Shown here piece after piece: positions 17,525 to 25,619 of a stretch of 64,000 nucleotides of DNA. The position numbers were made by a program, and so were the translations under genes. Below the pieces are notes generated by a model, which searched no databases, had not been told where the DNA came from, and saw only the letters and a program-made list of their open reading frames with translations. This stretch comes from Hydrogenophaga sp. GTDB taxonomy: Bacteria; Pseudomonadota; Gammaproteobacteria; Burkholderiales; Burkholderiaceae_C. The DNA lies in contig JAUXNG010000035.1 in the NCBI GenBank assembly GCA_030682835.1, positions 48,828-112,827 on the forward strand. Reading direction: 5' to 3'. How positions within the stretch are numbered: position 1 is the stretch's first letter; every line of letters begins with the position of its first letter.

Positions 17525-18451
17525 TCAGCGCACCGGCGAGCGTTCCAGGTGGCTCTGCAGATCAGCCCAGAATTTTTCCACCGGCCCTTTGGCCTTGCGG
17601 GCGGTGGGCCGCTCGCGGTAGATGCGGATGTCCAGCGCGGTCTCCAGCTCGCCGCCGGCCGGCACCAGCTTCTTGGCACGCACCTCCTTGCGCACCGCGC
17701 TGGCGGGCAGAAAGGCGATGCCATGGCCTTCCAGCGCCATGGCCTTCAGGCCCTCGGCCATGTCGGTCTCGTAAATGCGGTCCAGGTGCACCGGGGTGCG
17801 GCTCTGCTTGAGCATCTGGTCCACCGCCCGGCCCAGGTAGGCGCCAGGCGCATAGGCCAGGTAGGGCTGCGGCTGCGTCGCGCTGCCCGGCAGGGCGAAC
17901 ATGGGCGTACCCAGGGCGTCGGGACGGGTGTAGGGCGACAGCACCTCGGCCCCCAGGGGCAGCATTTCGTAGCGCTCGGCGTCGAGCTGGATCGGCTGGG
18001 CGGCGTGGTGGTACGAGATGAGCAGGTCACAGCTGCCTTCGGCCAGACGCATCACGGCGTCGTGCACGTTGAGCGCGATGAGCCGGCTCTTGATGGGGCC
18101 GCAGCTTTCGCGAAGCCCGCTCAGCCACGACGGGAAAAAGGTGAAGGCCAGCGTGTGCGGCACGGCGAACTCGATCACGTCCTGCGCAGCGGCCGTGTGG
18201 GCGCGCATCATGGCGCGCGTGCTCTGCAGGGCCTGCAGCATGTCCAGCGACTGCTCGTAGAGCGTCTGGCCCGCGGGCGTGAGACGCGTGGGGTAGGACG
18301 AGCGGTCCACCAGGTCGGTGCCGGCCCAGGCCTCCAGCGACTGGATGCGCCGGGAAAACGCCGGCTGGGTGACGTGGCGCAGCTGGGCCGAACGGCTGAA
18401 GCTGCGGGTCTCTGCCAGGCTCACGAAATCTTCCAGCCATTTGGTTTCCAT
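17525..18451 (-). CDS. LysR-family regulator, HypT/YjiE-like
   Basis: The 308-residue protein begins METKWLEDFVSLAETRSFS and has a LysR winged-helix domain with QPAFSRRIQSLE at 29-40. This N-terminus closely resembles E. coli HypT, the hypochlorite-responsive regulator. The C-terminal effector domain (about 90-300) ends with PVEKFWADL, also similar to HypT. It is divergent from the cioAB operon with 221 bp between starts, so it may control the oxidase, but no LysR box was identified. Its own effector is unknown; methionine or cysteine oxidation as in HypT is a possibility only. Confidence 0.85.
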   Translation of the reverse strand: METKWLEDFVSLAETRSFSRSAQLRHVTQPAFSRRIQSLEAWAGTDLVDRSSYPTRLTPAGQTLYEQSLDMLQALQSTRAMMRAHTAAAQDVIEFAVPHTLAFTFFPSWLSGLRESCGPIKSRLIALNVHDAVMRLAEGSCDLLISYHHAAQPIQLDAERYEMLPLGAEVLSPYTRPDALGTPMFALPGSATQPQPYLAYAPGAYLGRAVDQMLKQSRTPVHLDRIYETDMAEGLKAMALEGHGIAFLPASAVRKEVRAKKLVPAGGELETALDIRIYRERPTARKAKGPVEKFWADLQSHLERSPVR

Positions 18452-18672
18452 GCGCCGGAATTATGCGCGCCCAGGGGCGGGGGTTGCATACCAAGGGCCT
18501 CCTGAGCATGCGGCCCGGCGCAGGCAGCAGCCCCTCGCCGGGCGGCGCTGCTGAGGGCTGTGTGCGCTGGCGCACCGCGCAGGCGCCGCGCCTGCACCAA
18601 CATGCGCGCAGCACCCGTCCCAACCCATTTCAATCGCCCCTTCGCCCGGCGCATCGCCGTTAAAGGACTGCC

Positions 18673-20100
18673 TTGGAACTGCCCGACGCCCTGCTGCTGG
18701 CACGCATCCAGTTTGCGTTCACGGTCAGCTTTCACTTCCTGTTCCCGGCCATCACCATCGGCCTGGCCAGCTACCTGGCCGTGCTCGAAGGCCTGTGGCT
18801 CAAGACCGGCCGCGCCGAGTACATGGACCTGTTCCGCTACTGGGTGAAGATTTTTGCGCTGGTGTTTGCCATGGGCGTGGTCTCGGGCATCGTCATGTCG
18901 TACCAGTTCGGCACCAACTGGTCGGTGTTTTCCGACCGGGCCGGCCCGGTGATCGGCCCGCTCATGGCCTACGAGGTGCTCACCGCCTTCTTCCTGGAAG
19001 CCGGCTTCCTGGGGGTGATGCTGTTCGGCATGAACCGCGTGGGCAAGGGCCTGCACTTCACCGCCACGCTTATGGTGGCGGTGGGCACCTTCATTTCGGC
19101 GTTCTGGATCCTGTCGGTCAACAGCTGGATGCACACGCCGACCGGTTACGCCCTGAACGAGCACGGGCAGTTCATCGCGGCCGGCAGCTGGCTCGACATC
19201 ATCTTCAACCCCAGTTTTCCCTACCGCCTGGCGCACACCATGTCGGCCGCCTACCTCACCACGGCATTCGTCATCGGTGGCGTGGCGGCCTGGCACCTGC
19301 TGCGCGACCGCGAGAACCAGCGGGTTCGCATCATGTTCTCGATGGCGATGTGGATGGCGGCCATCGTGTCCCCGATACAGATCCTGCTGGGTGACCTGCA
19401 CGGCCTGAAAACGCTGGAGCACCAGCCGGTGAAGGTGATGGCGATGGAAGGCCACTACCAGAGCTACCCCGACGGCGCGCCGCTGATCCTGTTCGGCATT
19501 CCCAACAGCGCGCAGCAGCGGGTGGATTACGCGGTGCAGATTCCCAAGGCCTCGTCGCTGATCCTCAAGCACGACCGCAACGCCCCGCTGGACGGGCTCG
19601 ACACCGTGCCGCCCGAAGACCACCCGCCGGTGGGCATCGTGTTCTGGTCGTTTCGCATCATGGTCGGGCTGGGTTTCCTGATGGCGGCCCTGGGCCTGTT
19701 CAGCGTGGTGGCCCGTGTTCGCGGGCGCCTCTACACCTCGCAGCCGCTGCACCGCTTCGCGATCGCCATGGGCCCGTCGGGCCTGGTGGCGGTCCTGGCC
19801 GGCTGGGTGACGACCGAGGTGGGACGCCAGCCCTGGGTGATCCACGGTCTGATGCGCACGGCCGACGCGGTGTCGCCGCTGGCCGCGCCGGCCGTGGCGA
19901 CCTCGCTGCTGGCCTTCATCGTCATCTACTTCGCGGTGTTCGGCGCCGGCGTGGTCTACATCCTCAAGCTGATGGGCAAGCCGCCCGGGCCCCACGAGCC
20001 GCCACCCGCGCACATACCGGTTCGCACCGCCGGCACCACGCCCGCTGCCGCGGTCAAGCCTGAAGCCATCGCCCCCCAGACCGACGGAGGCCGTCCATGA
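18673..20100 (+). CDS. cioA: Cyanide-insensitive quinol oxidase subunit I
   Basis: CioA carries the haems of a bd-type terminal oxidase that passes electrons from ubiquinol to oxygen without haem-copper chemistry. The 475-residue protein has about nine membrane segments, the haem ligand H21 in FTVSFHFLFPA, a short Q-loop and the GRQPW motif (about residue 386), which together mark the CIO branch rather than E. coli CydA (522 residues). The start is a TTG at 18673 with AAGGA 6 nt upstream and the conserved MELPDALLLARIQFAF N-terminus. The stop overlaps cioB (ATGA). Confidence 0.92.
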   Translation: MELPDALLLARIQFAFTVSFHFLFPAITIGLASYLAVLEGLWLKTGRAEYMDLFRYWVKIFALVFAMGVVSGIVMSYQFGTNWSVFSDRAGPVIGPLMAYEVLTAFFLEAGFLGVMLFGMNRVGKGLHFTATLMVAVGTFISAFWILSVNSWMHTPTGYALNEHGQFIAAGSWLDIIFNPSFPYRLAHTMSAAYLTTAFVIGGVAAWHLLRDRENQRVRIMFSMAMWMAAIVSPIQILLGDLHGLKTLEHQPVKVMAMEGHYQSYPDGAPLILFGIPNSAQQRVDYAVQIPKASSLILKHDRNAPLDGLDTVPPEDHPPVGIVFWSFRIMVGLGFLMAALGLFSVVARVRGRLYTSQPLHRFAIAMGPSGLVAVLAGWVTTEVGRQPWVIHGLMRTADAVSPLAAPAVATSLLAFIVIYFAVFGAGVVYILKLMGKPPGPHEPPPAHIPVRTAGTTPAAAVKPEAIAPQTDGGRP

Positions 20101-21101
20101 ACATCGACCTGACGCTGGTGTGGGCGCTCATCATCGTGTTCGCCCTGTTCGTCTACGTGGTGATGGACGGCTTCGACCTGGGCATCGGCATCCTGTTTCC
20201 GCTGTTCCCGGTCGGCCACGAGCGCGACACCGCCATGAACTCCATTGCCCCGGTGTGGGACGGCAATGAAACCTGGCTGGTGCTCGGCGGCGGCGGGCTG
20301 CTCGCGGCCTTTCCGCTGGCCTACGGCGTGATCCTCTCGGCGCTCTACGCGCCCATCATCGCCATGCTGCTGGCGCTGGTGTTCCGGGGCGTGGCCTTTG
20401 AATTCCGCTGGCGCGACCCGGGGCACCGCCGCATCTGGGACATCGCTTTCACCGGCGGCTCCTTCGTGGCGGCGTTGTCGCAAGGCATCGTGCTGGGGGC
20501 GCTGCTGCAGGGCATTGCGGTGGAGAACCGGGCCTACGCCGGTGGCTGGTGGGACTGGCTAACGCCCTTCACCCTCATGACCGGCGTGAGCGTGGCAGTG
20601 GCCTATGCCCTGCTGGGCGCGACCTGGCTGATCCTGAAAGCCGAAGGGCCGCTGCAGCAGCAGGCCCGGCGGCAGGCGCGCTGGCTGGGCGCGGGCACGC
20701 TGGTGGCGATAGTGGCGGTGAGTCTTGCCACGCCCTTTCTCACCGGCGAATACTTCGATCGCTGGCTGGGGTGGCCGAACATCCTGTGGGTGGCGCCGGT
20801 TCCGGTGCTGGTGGCCCTGGCCAGCCTGGGCTTTCTGCGTGCCCTTCAGAAGGGCCGCGAGCTGGCGCCCTTCCTGCTGACGCTGCTCATCTTCCTGCTG
20901 TGTTTCGTGGGCCTGGGCGTGAGCGTGTACCCGGACGTGATTCCGGGCGCCGTGACGATCTGGGAGGCCGCCACCGACCGCAGCAGCCAGGTCTTCATGC
21001 TGGTGGGCACCGCGCTGGTGATGCCCATGATCCTGGGCTACACGGCCTGGTCGTACTGGGTGTTCCGCGGCAAGGTCAACGATGAGGGGTACCACGCATG
21101 A
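20097..21101 (+). CDS. cioB: Cyanide-insensitive quinol oxidase subunit II
   Basis: The 334-residue protein is the CydB-type partner: it starts MNIDLTLVWALIIVFALFVY, has the YVVMDGFDLGIGILFP motif at 19-34, WDGNETWLVLGGGGL near 54-68, and eight or nine hydrophobic segments. It forms the membrane heterodimer with CioA. The start overlaps the cioA stop by 4 bp and its own stop overlaps the next small gene by 4 bp, so all three are translationally coupled. Confidence 0.93.
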   Translation: MNIDLTLVWALIIVFALFVYVVMDGFDLGIGILFPLFPVGHERDTAMNSIAPVWDGNETWLVLGGGGLLAAFPLAYGVILSALYAPIIAMLLALVFRGVAFEFRWRDPGHRRIWDIAFTGGSFVAALSQGIVLGALLQGIAVENRAYAGGWWDWLTPFTLMTGVSVAVAYALLGATWLILKAEGPLQQQARRQARWLGAGTLVAIVAVSLATPFLTGEYFDRWLGWPNILWVAPVPVLVALASLGFLRALQKGRELAPFLLTLLIFLLCFVGLGVSVYPDVIPGAVTIWEAATDRSSQVFMLVGTALVMPMILGYTAWSYWVFRGKVNDEGYHA

Positions 21102-21250
21102 AACCCGGCAACTGGACCGCCTGGCTCACCGTGCAGGACGGAGAACCCCCGCCGCTGCCCGTGCGCCTGCTGTGGATGCTGGGCATCTGGCTGGCCAGCG
21201 TGCTCAGTCTCGGACTGGTGGCGCTGCTGCTGCGCTGGGTGCTGGACTGA
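21098..21250 (+). CDS. DUF2474-type small membrane protein of the bd oxidase
   Basis: A 50-residue frame overlaps the end of cioB (ATGA). It has a short charged N-terminus (MKPGNWTAWLTVQDGEPPP) and one membrane helix (about 22-46, LLWMLGIWLASVLSLGL). Size and position match DUF2474 proteins, which follow cioAB genes and are thought to be a third subunit in the manner of CydX. The end lies 9 bp from the end of the convergent ABC exporter gene. Confidence 0.8.
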   Translation: MKPGNWTAWLTVQDGEPPPLPVRLLWMLGIWLASVLSLGLVALLLRWVLD

Positions 21251-21259
21251 ACCCGGTCG

Positions 21260-23098
21260 TCAGTCGGCGCCGCTCTGCTGCAGCGCCCACATGCCGGCGT
21301 ACACGCCACCGCGCGCCACCAGCGCCGCGTGCGTGCCGCGCTCCACGATCTCGCCATTGACCAGCACCAGGATCTCGTGTGCGTCCACCACCGTGGACAG
21401 GCGGTGCGCAATCACCAGCGTGGTCTTGTCGCGGGCGGCGGATTTCAACTCGGTCTGGATGGCGCGCTCATTGGCCGAATCCAGCGCCGAGGTGGCCTCG
21501 TCGAAGATCACGATGGGCGGGTTCTTCAGCAGGGTGCGGGCAATCGCCACCCGCTGCTTTTCGCCGCCCGAGAGTTTCAGGCCGCGCTCGCCCACCATGG
21601 TGCGGTAGCCCAGCGGCAGCCGCTCAATGAAGCTGTGGATGTGCGCCGCCTGAGCGGCCTGCACCGCCGCCTCGTGCCCGGCGTCGGGCCGGCCGTAGAG
21701 GATGTTGTATTCGATCGTGTCGTTGAACAGCACCGTGTCCTGCGGCACGATGCCAATGGACTGGCGCACGCTGGACTGCGTGACCGAGCGGATGTCCTGC
21801 CCGTCGAGCAGGATGCGGCCACCCTCGTCGTGATTCGTCACGTCGTAGAAGCGGTAGAGCAGGCGCGCGAGCGTCGACTTGCCCGAGCCCGAGGGGCCCA
21901 CCACCGCCACCGTCTTGCCGGGCGGAATCTCGAAGCTGATGCCGTGCAGGATCTCACGCGCCGGCTCGTAGGAGAAGCGCACGTTATCGAATCGCACCGC
22001 GGGCGGACCGCTGAGGGCCAGCGCACGGGCCTGCGGGGCATCGGCAATCTCGCGTTCTTTTTCCAGCAGCACAAACATCTTGTCCAGATCGGTCAGGCTC
22101 TGCTTGATCTCGCGGTACAGCACACCCAGGAAACCCAGCGGTATGTAGAGCTGGATCATGAAGGCGTTGACCATCACCAGGTCGCCGAGTGTCATCTCGC
22201 CGTTGGCCACGCCCTGCGTGGCGCGGTAGAGCATGAGCACCAGCGCAATGGCAATGACGAGCTGCTGCCCCGCGTTGAGCATGGACAGCGTGGTCTGGCT
22301 CTTGATGCGGGCGCGGCGCAGTTTTTCGAGTGCCTCGTCGTAGCGGCGGGCCTCAAAGGCCTCGTTGTTGAAATACTTGACGGTCTCGTAGTTCAGCAGC
22401 GAATCCACCGCACGCGACTGGCTGGTCGATTCCAGTTCGTTCATCTCGCGACGGAACTTGGTGCGCCACTCGGTCACCACCACGGTGAAGCTGATGTAGA
22501 GCACCAGGGCCACCAGCGTGATCCACACATAGCCCATGTCGAACTTGGTGCCCAGCAGCGCCAGCACCATCGTCACCTCGATCAGCGTGGGCACGATGCT
22601 GTAGAGCGAATACGAGATGAGCGACTGCACGCCGCGGGTGCCCCGCTCGATGTCACGCGTCATGCCGCCGGTCTGGCGCTCCAGGTGAAAGCGCAGGCTC
22701 AGGGCATGCAGGTGGCCGAACACCTGCAGCGCGATGCTGCGCGTGGCACCTTCGGTGGCCTTGGCAAAGACGAGTTCACGCAGTTCGGTGAACAGCGTGG
22801 TGGACAGGCGCAGGCCGCCATAGGCCAGCAGCAGGCCCAGCGGCACCACCAACAGGGCCTGCGGGCTGCCCGGGGAAATGGTCATGGCGTCGACCAGCTC
22901 CTTCAGCAGCAGCGGCACGCTCACGTTGGCCACCTTGGCCATCACCATGAAGCCCAGCGCGATCAGCACGCGCCACTTGTACTGCCAGAGATAGGGAAAG
23001 AGGCGGCTGAGCGTGGCCCAGTCGGAGCGGCGCGCGGCGGCCGCACCGGGCTCTGAGGGGTGGGCGGGCAAGGGAAGGGAAACCTGGGAGGGGCGCAT
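21260..23098 (-). CDS. ATM1/ABCB7-type ABC exporter
   Basis: The 612-residue half-transporter fuses a six-helix membrane domain (about 30-330) and an ATPase domain with GPSGSGKST (near 405), a Q-loop, signature LSGGEKQR and Walker B IVIFDEATSALDS. The ATM1 branch exports glutathione-linked sulfur or metal compounds; the family markers are the RDIERGTRGVQSL loop (about residue 145) and the TVKYFNNEAFE motif (about residue 245). Exact cargo is unknown. The ATG at 23098 is preferred over a TTG 9 nt upstream. It is divergent from the thioesterase gene. Confidence 0.9.
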   Translation of the reverse strand: MRPSQVSLPLPAHPSEPGAAAARRSDWATLSRLFPYLWQYKWRVLIALGFMVMAKVANVSVPLLLKELVDAMTISPGSPQALLVVPLGLLLAYGGLRLSTTLFTELRELVFAKATEGATRSIALQVFGHLHALSLRFHLERQTGGMTRDIERGTRGVQSLISYSLYSIVPTLIEVTMVLALLGTKFDMGYVWITLVALVLYISFTVVVTEWRTKFRREMNELESTSQSRAVDSLLNYETVKYFNNEAFEARRYDEALEKLRRARIKSQTTLSMLNAGQQLVIAIALVLMLYRATQGVANGEMTLGDLVMVNAFMIQLYIPLGFLGVLYREIKQSLTDLDKMFVLLEKEREIADAPQARALALSGPPAVRFDNVRFSYEPAREILHGISFEIPPGKTVAVVGPSGSGKSTLARLLYRFYDVTNHDEGGRILLDGQDIRSVTQSSVRQSIGIVPQDTVLFNDTIEYNILYGRPDAGHEAAVQAAQAAHIHSFIERLPLGYRTMVGERGLKLSGGEKQRVAIARTLLKNPPIVIFDEATSALDSANERAIQTELKSAARDKTTLVIAHRLSTVVDAHEILVLVNGEIVERGTHAALVARGGVYAGMWALQQSGAD

Positions 23099-23135
23099 GA
23101 AAGACAATGGCTGCAGTTGACTTCAGATTGTGCCC

Positions 23136-23576
23136 ATGTCCCACGAATCAAGCCCATCCCCCCAGACCAGCCTGCCCAAAGACCGCGAACTGGTGCTCAA
23201 GGTCATTCCCATGCCCGCCGACGTGAACGCCAACGGTGACATCTTTGGTGGCTGGGTCATGGCCCAGGTCGACCTGGCCGGGGCCGTGCTGCCGGCCCGC
23301 TACGTGCGCGGGCGCATGGCCACGGTGGCGGTGAACCAGTTCATCTTCAAGCAACCCGTCAAGGTGGGCGACATCCTGAGCTTCTTTGCCCACATCTCGC
23401 GTGTGGGCAACACCTCCATCACCGTGCAGGTCGAGGTGTACGCCGAGCGTTTCTCGGCCCAGGGGCAGTACGTGAAGGTGACCGAGGCCAGCCTGACCTA
23501 CGTGGCCATCGACGCGCAGGGCAAGCCCCGGCCGATCCCGCGCGAGGGGCTCAGCCTGCCCGGTACGGGCAGCTGA
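23136..23576 (+). CDS. Acyl-CoA thioesterase, YciA type
   Basis: The 146-residue hot-dog-fold protein has the YciA/Acot signature MPADVNANGDIFGGWVMAQVD (about 23-43) and catalytic region AVNQFIFKQPVKVGDIL. It hydrolyses acyl-CoA esters in the cytoplasm; YciA relatives have broad chain-length range. The ATG at 23136 is preferred over the GTG at 23130. It stands alone, convergent with the amidotransferase gene (15 bp between stops). Confidence 0.88.
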   Translation: MSHESSPSPQTSLPKDRELVLKVIPMPADVNANGDIFGGWVMAQVDLAGAVLPARYVRGRMATVAVNQFIFKQPVKVGDILSFFAHISRVGNTSITVQVEVYAERFSAQGQYVKVTEASLTYVAIDAQGKPRPIPREGLSLPGTGS

Positions 23577-23591
23577 ACGCTCACACCGCGT

Positions 23592-24329
23592 TCACACCGC
23601 CCAGCGCTCGCGCCAGCGGCTGTAAATATGAGCGGCCAGCACCTGGCTGGCGCCCAGGTGGCGCGCGGTGCCGGCCCGCTGGGTGGCCGGGTCCTGCACG
23701 CTGTTGCGGTGCAGCAGCACCTGCACTGCATAGGCATCGTCCGGCTGCTCCAGCCAGTCGCTGATCTTGTCGGGCGTGATCTCGATGTGGAACTGCATCG
23801 CCAGGTGCTGGCGCAGCGCAAAGGCCTGGTGCGCGCAGGCCGGCGACGAGGCCAGCACCTGGGCGCCGGCGGGCAGCTGCACAAAACTGTCCTGGTGCCA
23901 CTGGTAGACCACCGGCCGGGGGTCGTCGCCCAGCCATTCGCGGGCCAGCGCGCTGTCGGCCCGCTGGATGGGCAGCCAGCCGATCTCGGGTTGGGGCAGC
24001 CGGGCCACCCGGCCGCCCAGCGCCCGGGCGATGAGCTGTCCACCCAGGCAATGGCCCAGCACCGGGATGCCGCGCGCGTCGGCCTCGCGGATCAATGCTT
24101 CCGCCTGGCGCAGCGAGGGCCGCGGATCGTTGGCGCTCCAGGCACCCCCCAGCACGGCCAGCCCGCGGATGCCACCCAGCGCGGCCGGGAAGGCATCGCC
24201 CGCCTCGGTGCACAGCACGCGCCAGCGAAGGCCCTCGCCGTCCAGCCACTGACCCAGGTAACCCGGGCCGTCTTCCAGCAGGTGCTGCAGCACCAGCACC
24301 TCGGGGTCCAGGGTGTTGTCGGTCGTCAT
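23592..24329 (-). CDS. Class I glutamine amidotransferase-like protein (GuaA N-domain type)
   Basis: The 245-residue protein has the full catalytic triad of class I amidotransferases: C94 in LGHCLGGQ, H179 and E181 in QFHIEITPDK. It has no synthetase domain, so it may act alone as a glutamine or gamma-glutamyl hydrolase, like PuuD-type or stand-alone GMP-synthase-like proteins. Start at 24329 chosen from the family N-terminus. It follows the enoyl-CoA hydratase gene on the same strand after 80 bp and could be the last gene of that operon. Confidence 0.85.
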   Translation of the reverse strand: MTTDNTLDPEVLVLQHLLEDGPGYLGQWLDGEGLRWRVLCTEAGDAFPAALGGIRGLAVLGGAWSANDPRPSLRQAEALIREADARGIPVLGHCLGGQLIARALGGRVARLPQPEIGWLPIQRADSALAREWLGDDPRPVVYQWHQDSFVQLPAGAQVLASSPACAHQAFALRQHLAMQFHIEITPDKISDWLEQPDDAYAVQVLLHRNSVQDPATQRAGTARHLGASQVLAAHIYSRWRERWAV

Positions 24330-24409
24330 GGGTGGATGATGGGCCGCGAGCACCGGTGCAGCGGTTCCATTCGGGACATCGCGAGCGGGGCCGATCGATG
24401 TGCGCCGCT

Positions 24410-25204
24410 TCAGAACCGGCCGTGCCGGCCTTCGCCCTGCGCAAAGCGGGTGGCGCCTTCCAGCGCGTCGGGAATGCGCGCCTTGCCTCGCTGCCATTCC
24501 TGCTGCAGCGCCTCGCCCAGCGGCAGGTTCCACTGTTGGAACGCGCTCTCGCGGTCGGCGCGCATCGTGGCCTGCGGGAAACCGGCCAGCTGCTGCGCCA
24601 GCGCAATGGCCGCATTGCGCGCTTGGCCGTTGGGCACGACACGGTTGGCCAGCCCCATCTGCAATGCCTCGGCCGCCTCGACCTTGCGCCCGGTGAGGAT
24701 CAGGTCCATGGCGTGGCCCATGCCGATCAGGCGCGGCAGGCGCACCGTGCCGCCGTCGATCAGCGGCACGCCGAAGCGGCGGCAGTAGACGCCGAAATAG
24801 GCGTCGGCTTCCATCACCCGCAGGTCGCACCACAGCGCCAGCTCCATGCCACCGGCCACGGCCGCGCCACTGACGGCCCCGATGACCGGCTTGGACAGCT
24901 GCAGACGGGAGGGCCCCATGGGGCCGATGACCCGCGCATCGTCAGACGCAAAGTCGAGCGCGTCCAGCCCGCCCGATTCGCCGCTGGCGGCGAGGCGGGC
25001 GCCGTACTGCAGGTCCCAGCCGGCACAGAAATGGCCGTGTGCGCCGTGGAACACCGCCACCCGGGCCAGCGGGTCGTCTTCAAACGCCAGAAAGGCGGTG
25101 TGCAGCGCCTGGGCGGTGGGGCTGTCCACGGCGTTGCGCACGTCGGGCCGGTCGAGGGTGATCACCCACACCTCGCCCAGCTGCTCGGTGGTGACGCTGC
25201 TCAT
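24410..25204 (-). CDS. Enoyl-CoA hydratase/isomerase family protein
   Basis: The 264-residue crotonase has an oxyanion-hole region FCAGWDLQYG (near 58-67) and AVSGAAVAGGMELALWCDLRV near 107-127; the acidic residue aligned to Glu144 of rat hydratase lies in the following FGVPLIDGGT segment and cannot be fixed by eye. The start has an excellent GGAGG ribosome site. It lies 22 bp after the small AtuA C-terminal gene, so it is part of the AtuA operon and presumably acts on an unsaturated CoA ester of that pathway. Confidence 0.87.
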   Translation of the reverse strand: MSSVTTEQLGEVWVITLDRPDVRNAVDSPTAQALHTAFLAFEDDPLARVAVFHGAHGHFCAGWDLQYGARLAASGESGGLDALDFASDDARVIGPMGPSRLQLSKPVIGAVSGAAVAGGMELALWCDLRVMEADAYFGVYCRRFGVPLIDGGTVRLPRLIGMGHAMDLILTGRKVEAAEALQMGLANRVVPNGQARNAAIALAQQLAGFPQATMRADRESAFQQWNLPLGEALQQEWQRGKARIPDALEGATRFAQGEGRHGRF

Positions 25205-25226
25205 GGAAACCTCCTCCGTTGCGCAC

Positions 25227-25619
25227 TCATGCGGGCCACCAGCCGACCCGCGGCTCCGATTCGATCCTGGCCAGTTCGTCGGTACCCAGCTCGATCTCGA
25301 GCCGCAAGAGCGCACCGGCCATCGCCTTGCCCAGGTTGTCCAGGCGCAGGTTGCGGGCGCCGCCGCCCTGCAGGGCACCGCGCAGCACGAACTTGAGTGC
25401 GAGCAGGTTCGGCAGGGGCCAGGCATCCACCTCGCCGGGCAGCCAGGGTGTGAAGTGGGCCTGCACGCGCGCGGCGCTCACCTCGCGCTCGATCGCCTGG
25501 TAGCCGGCAGCATTCCACGCGAACAGGCCGAAGTCGACCCAGTCGGCCTTGTCGCCGCTGCGGGCGTGGGCGATGCGGGCCAGCGGCACCCGCACGCGTT
25601 GCGAGGTCTCGGTGTTCAT
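25227..25619 (-). CDS. AtuA C-terminal domain as a separate gene
   Basis: The 130-residue protein matches the C-terminal alpha/beta domain that follows the DUF1446 domain in AtuA: RVPLARIAHARSGDKADWVD at about 10-29, then NLLALKFVLRGALQGGG and LDNLGKAMAGALLRLEI. Its start overlaps the end of the DUF1446 gene by 4 bp (ATGA). In Pseudomonas AtuA the two parts are one chain of about 590 residues, so this is a natural split. It probably forms a complex with the upstream product. Confidence 0.85.
   Translation of the reverse strand: MNTETSQRVRVPLARIAHARSGDKADWVDFGLFAWNAAGYQAIEREVSAARVQAHFTPWLPGEVDAWPLPNLLALKFVLRGALQGGGARNLRLDNLGKAMAGALLRLEIELGTDELARIESEPRVGWWPA

Noticed and set aside
18421..20013. 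530-codon minus-strand frame opposite cioA
   Set aside because: His/Gln/Gly-rich translation typical of an antisense frame in GC-rich DNA; cioA on the other strand is certain.
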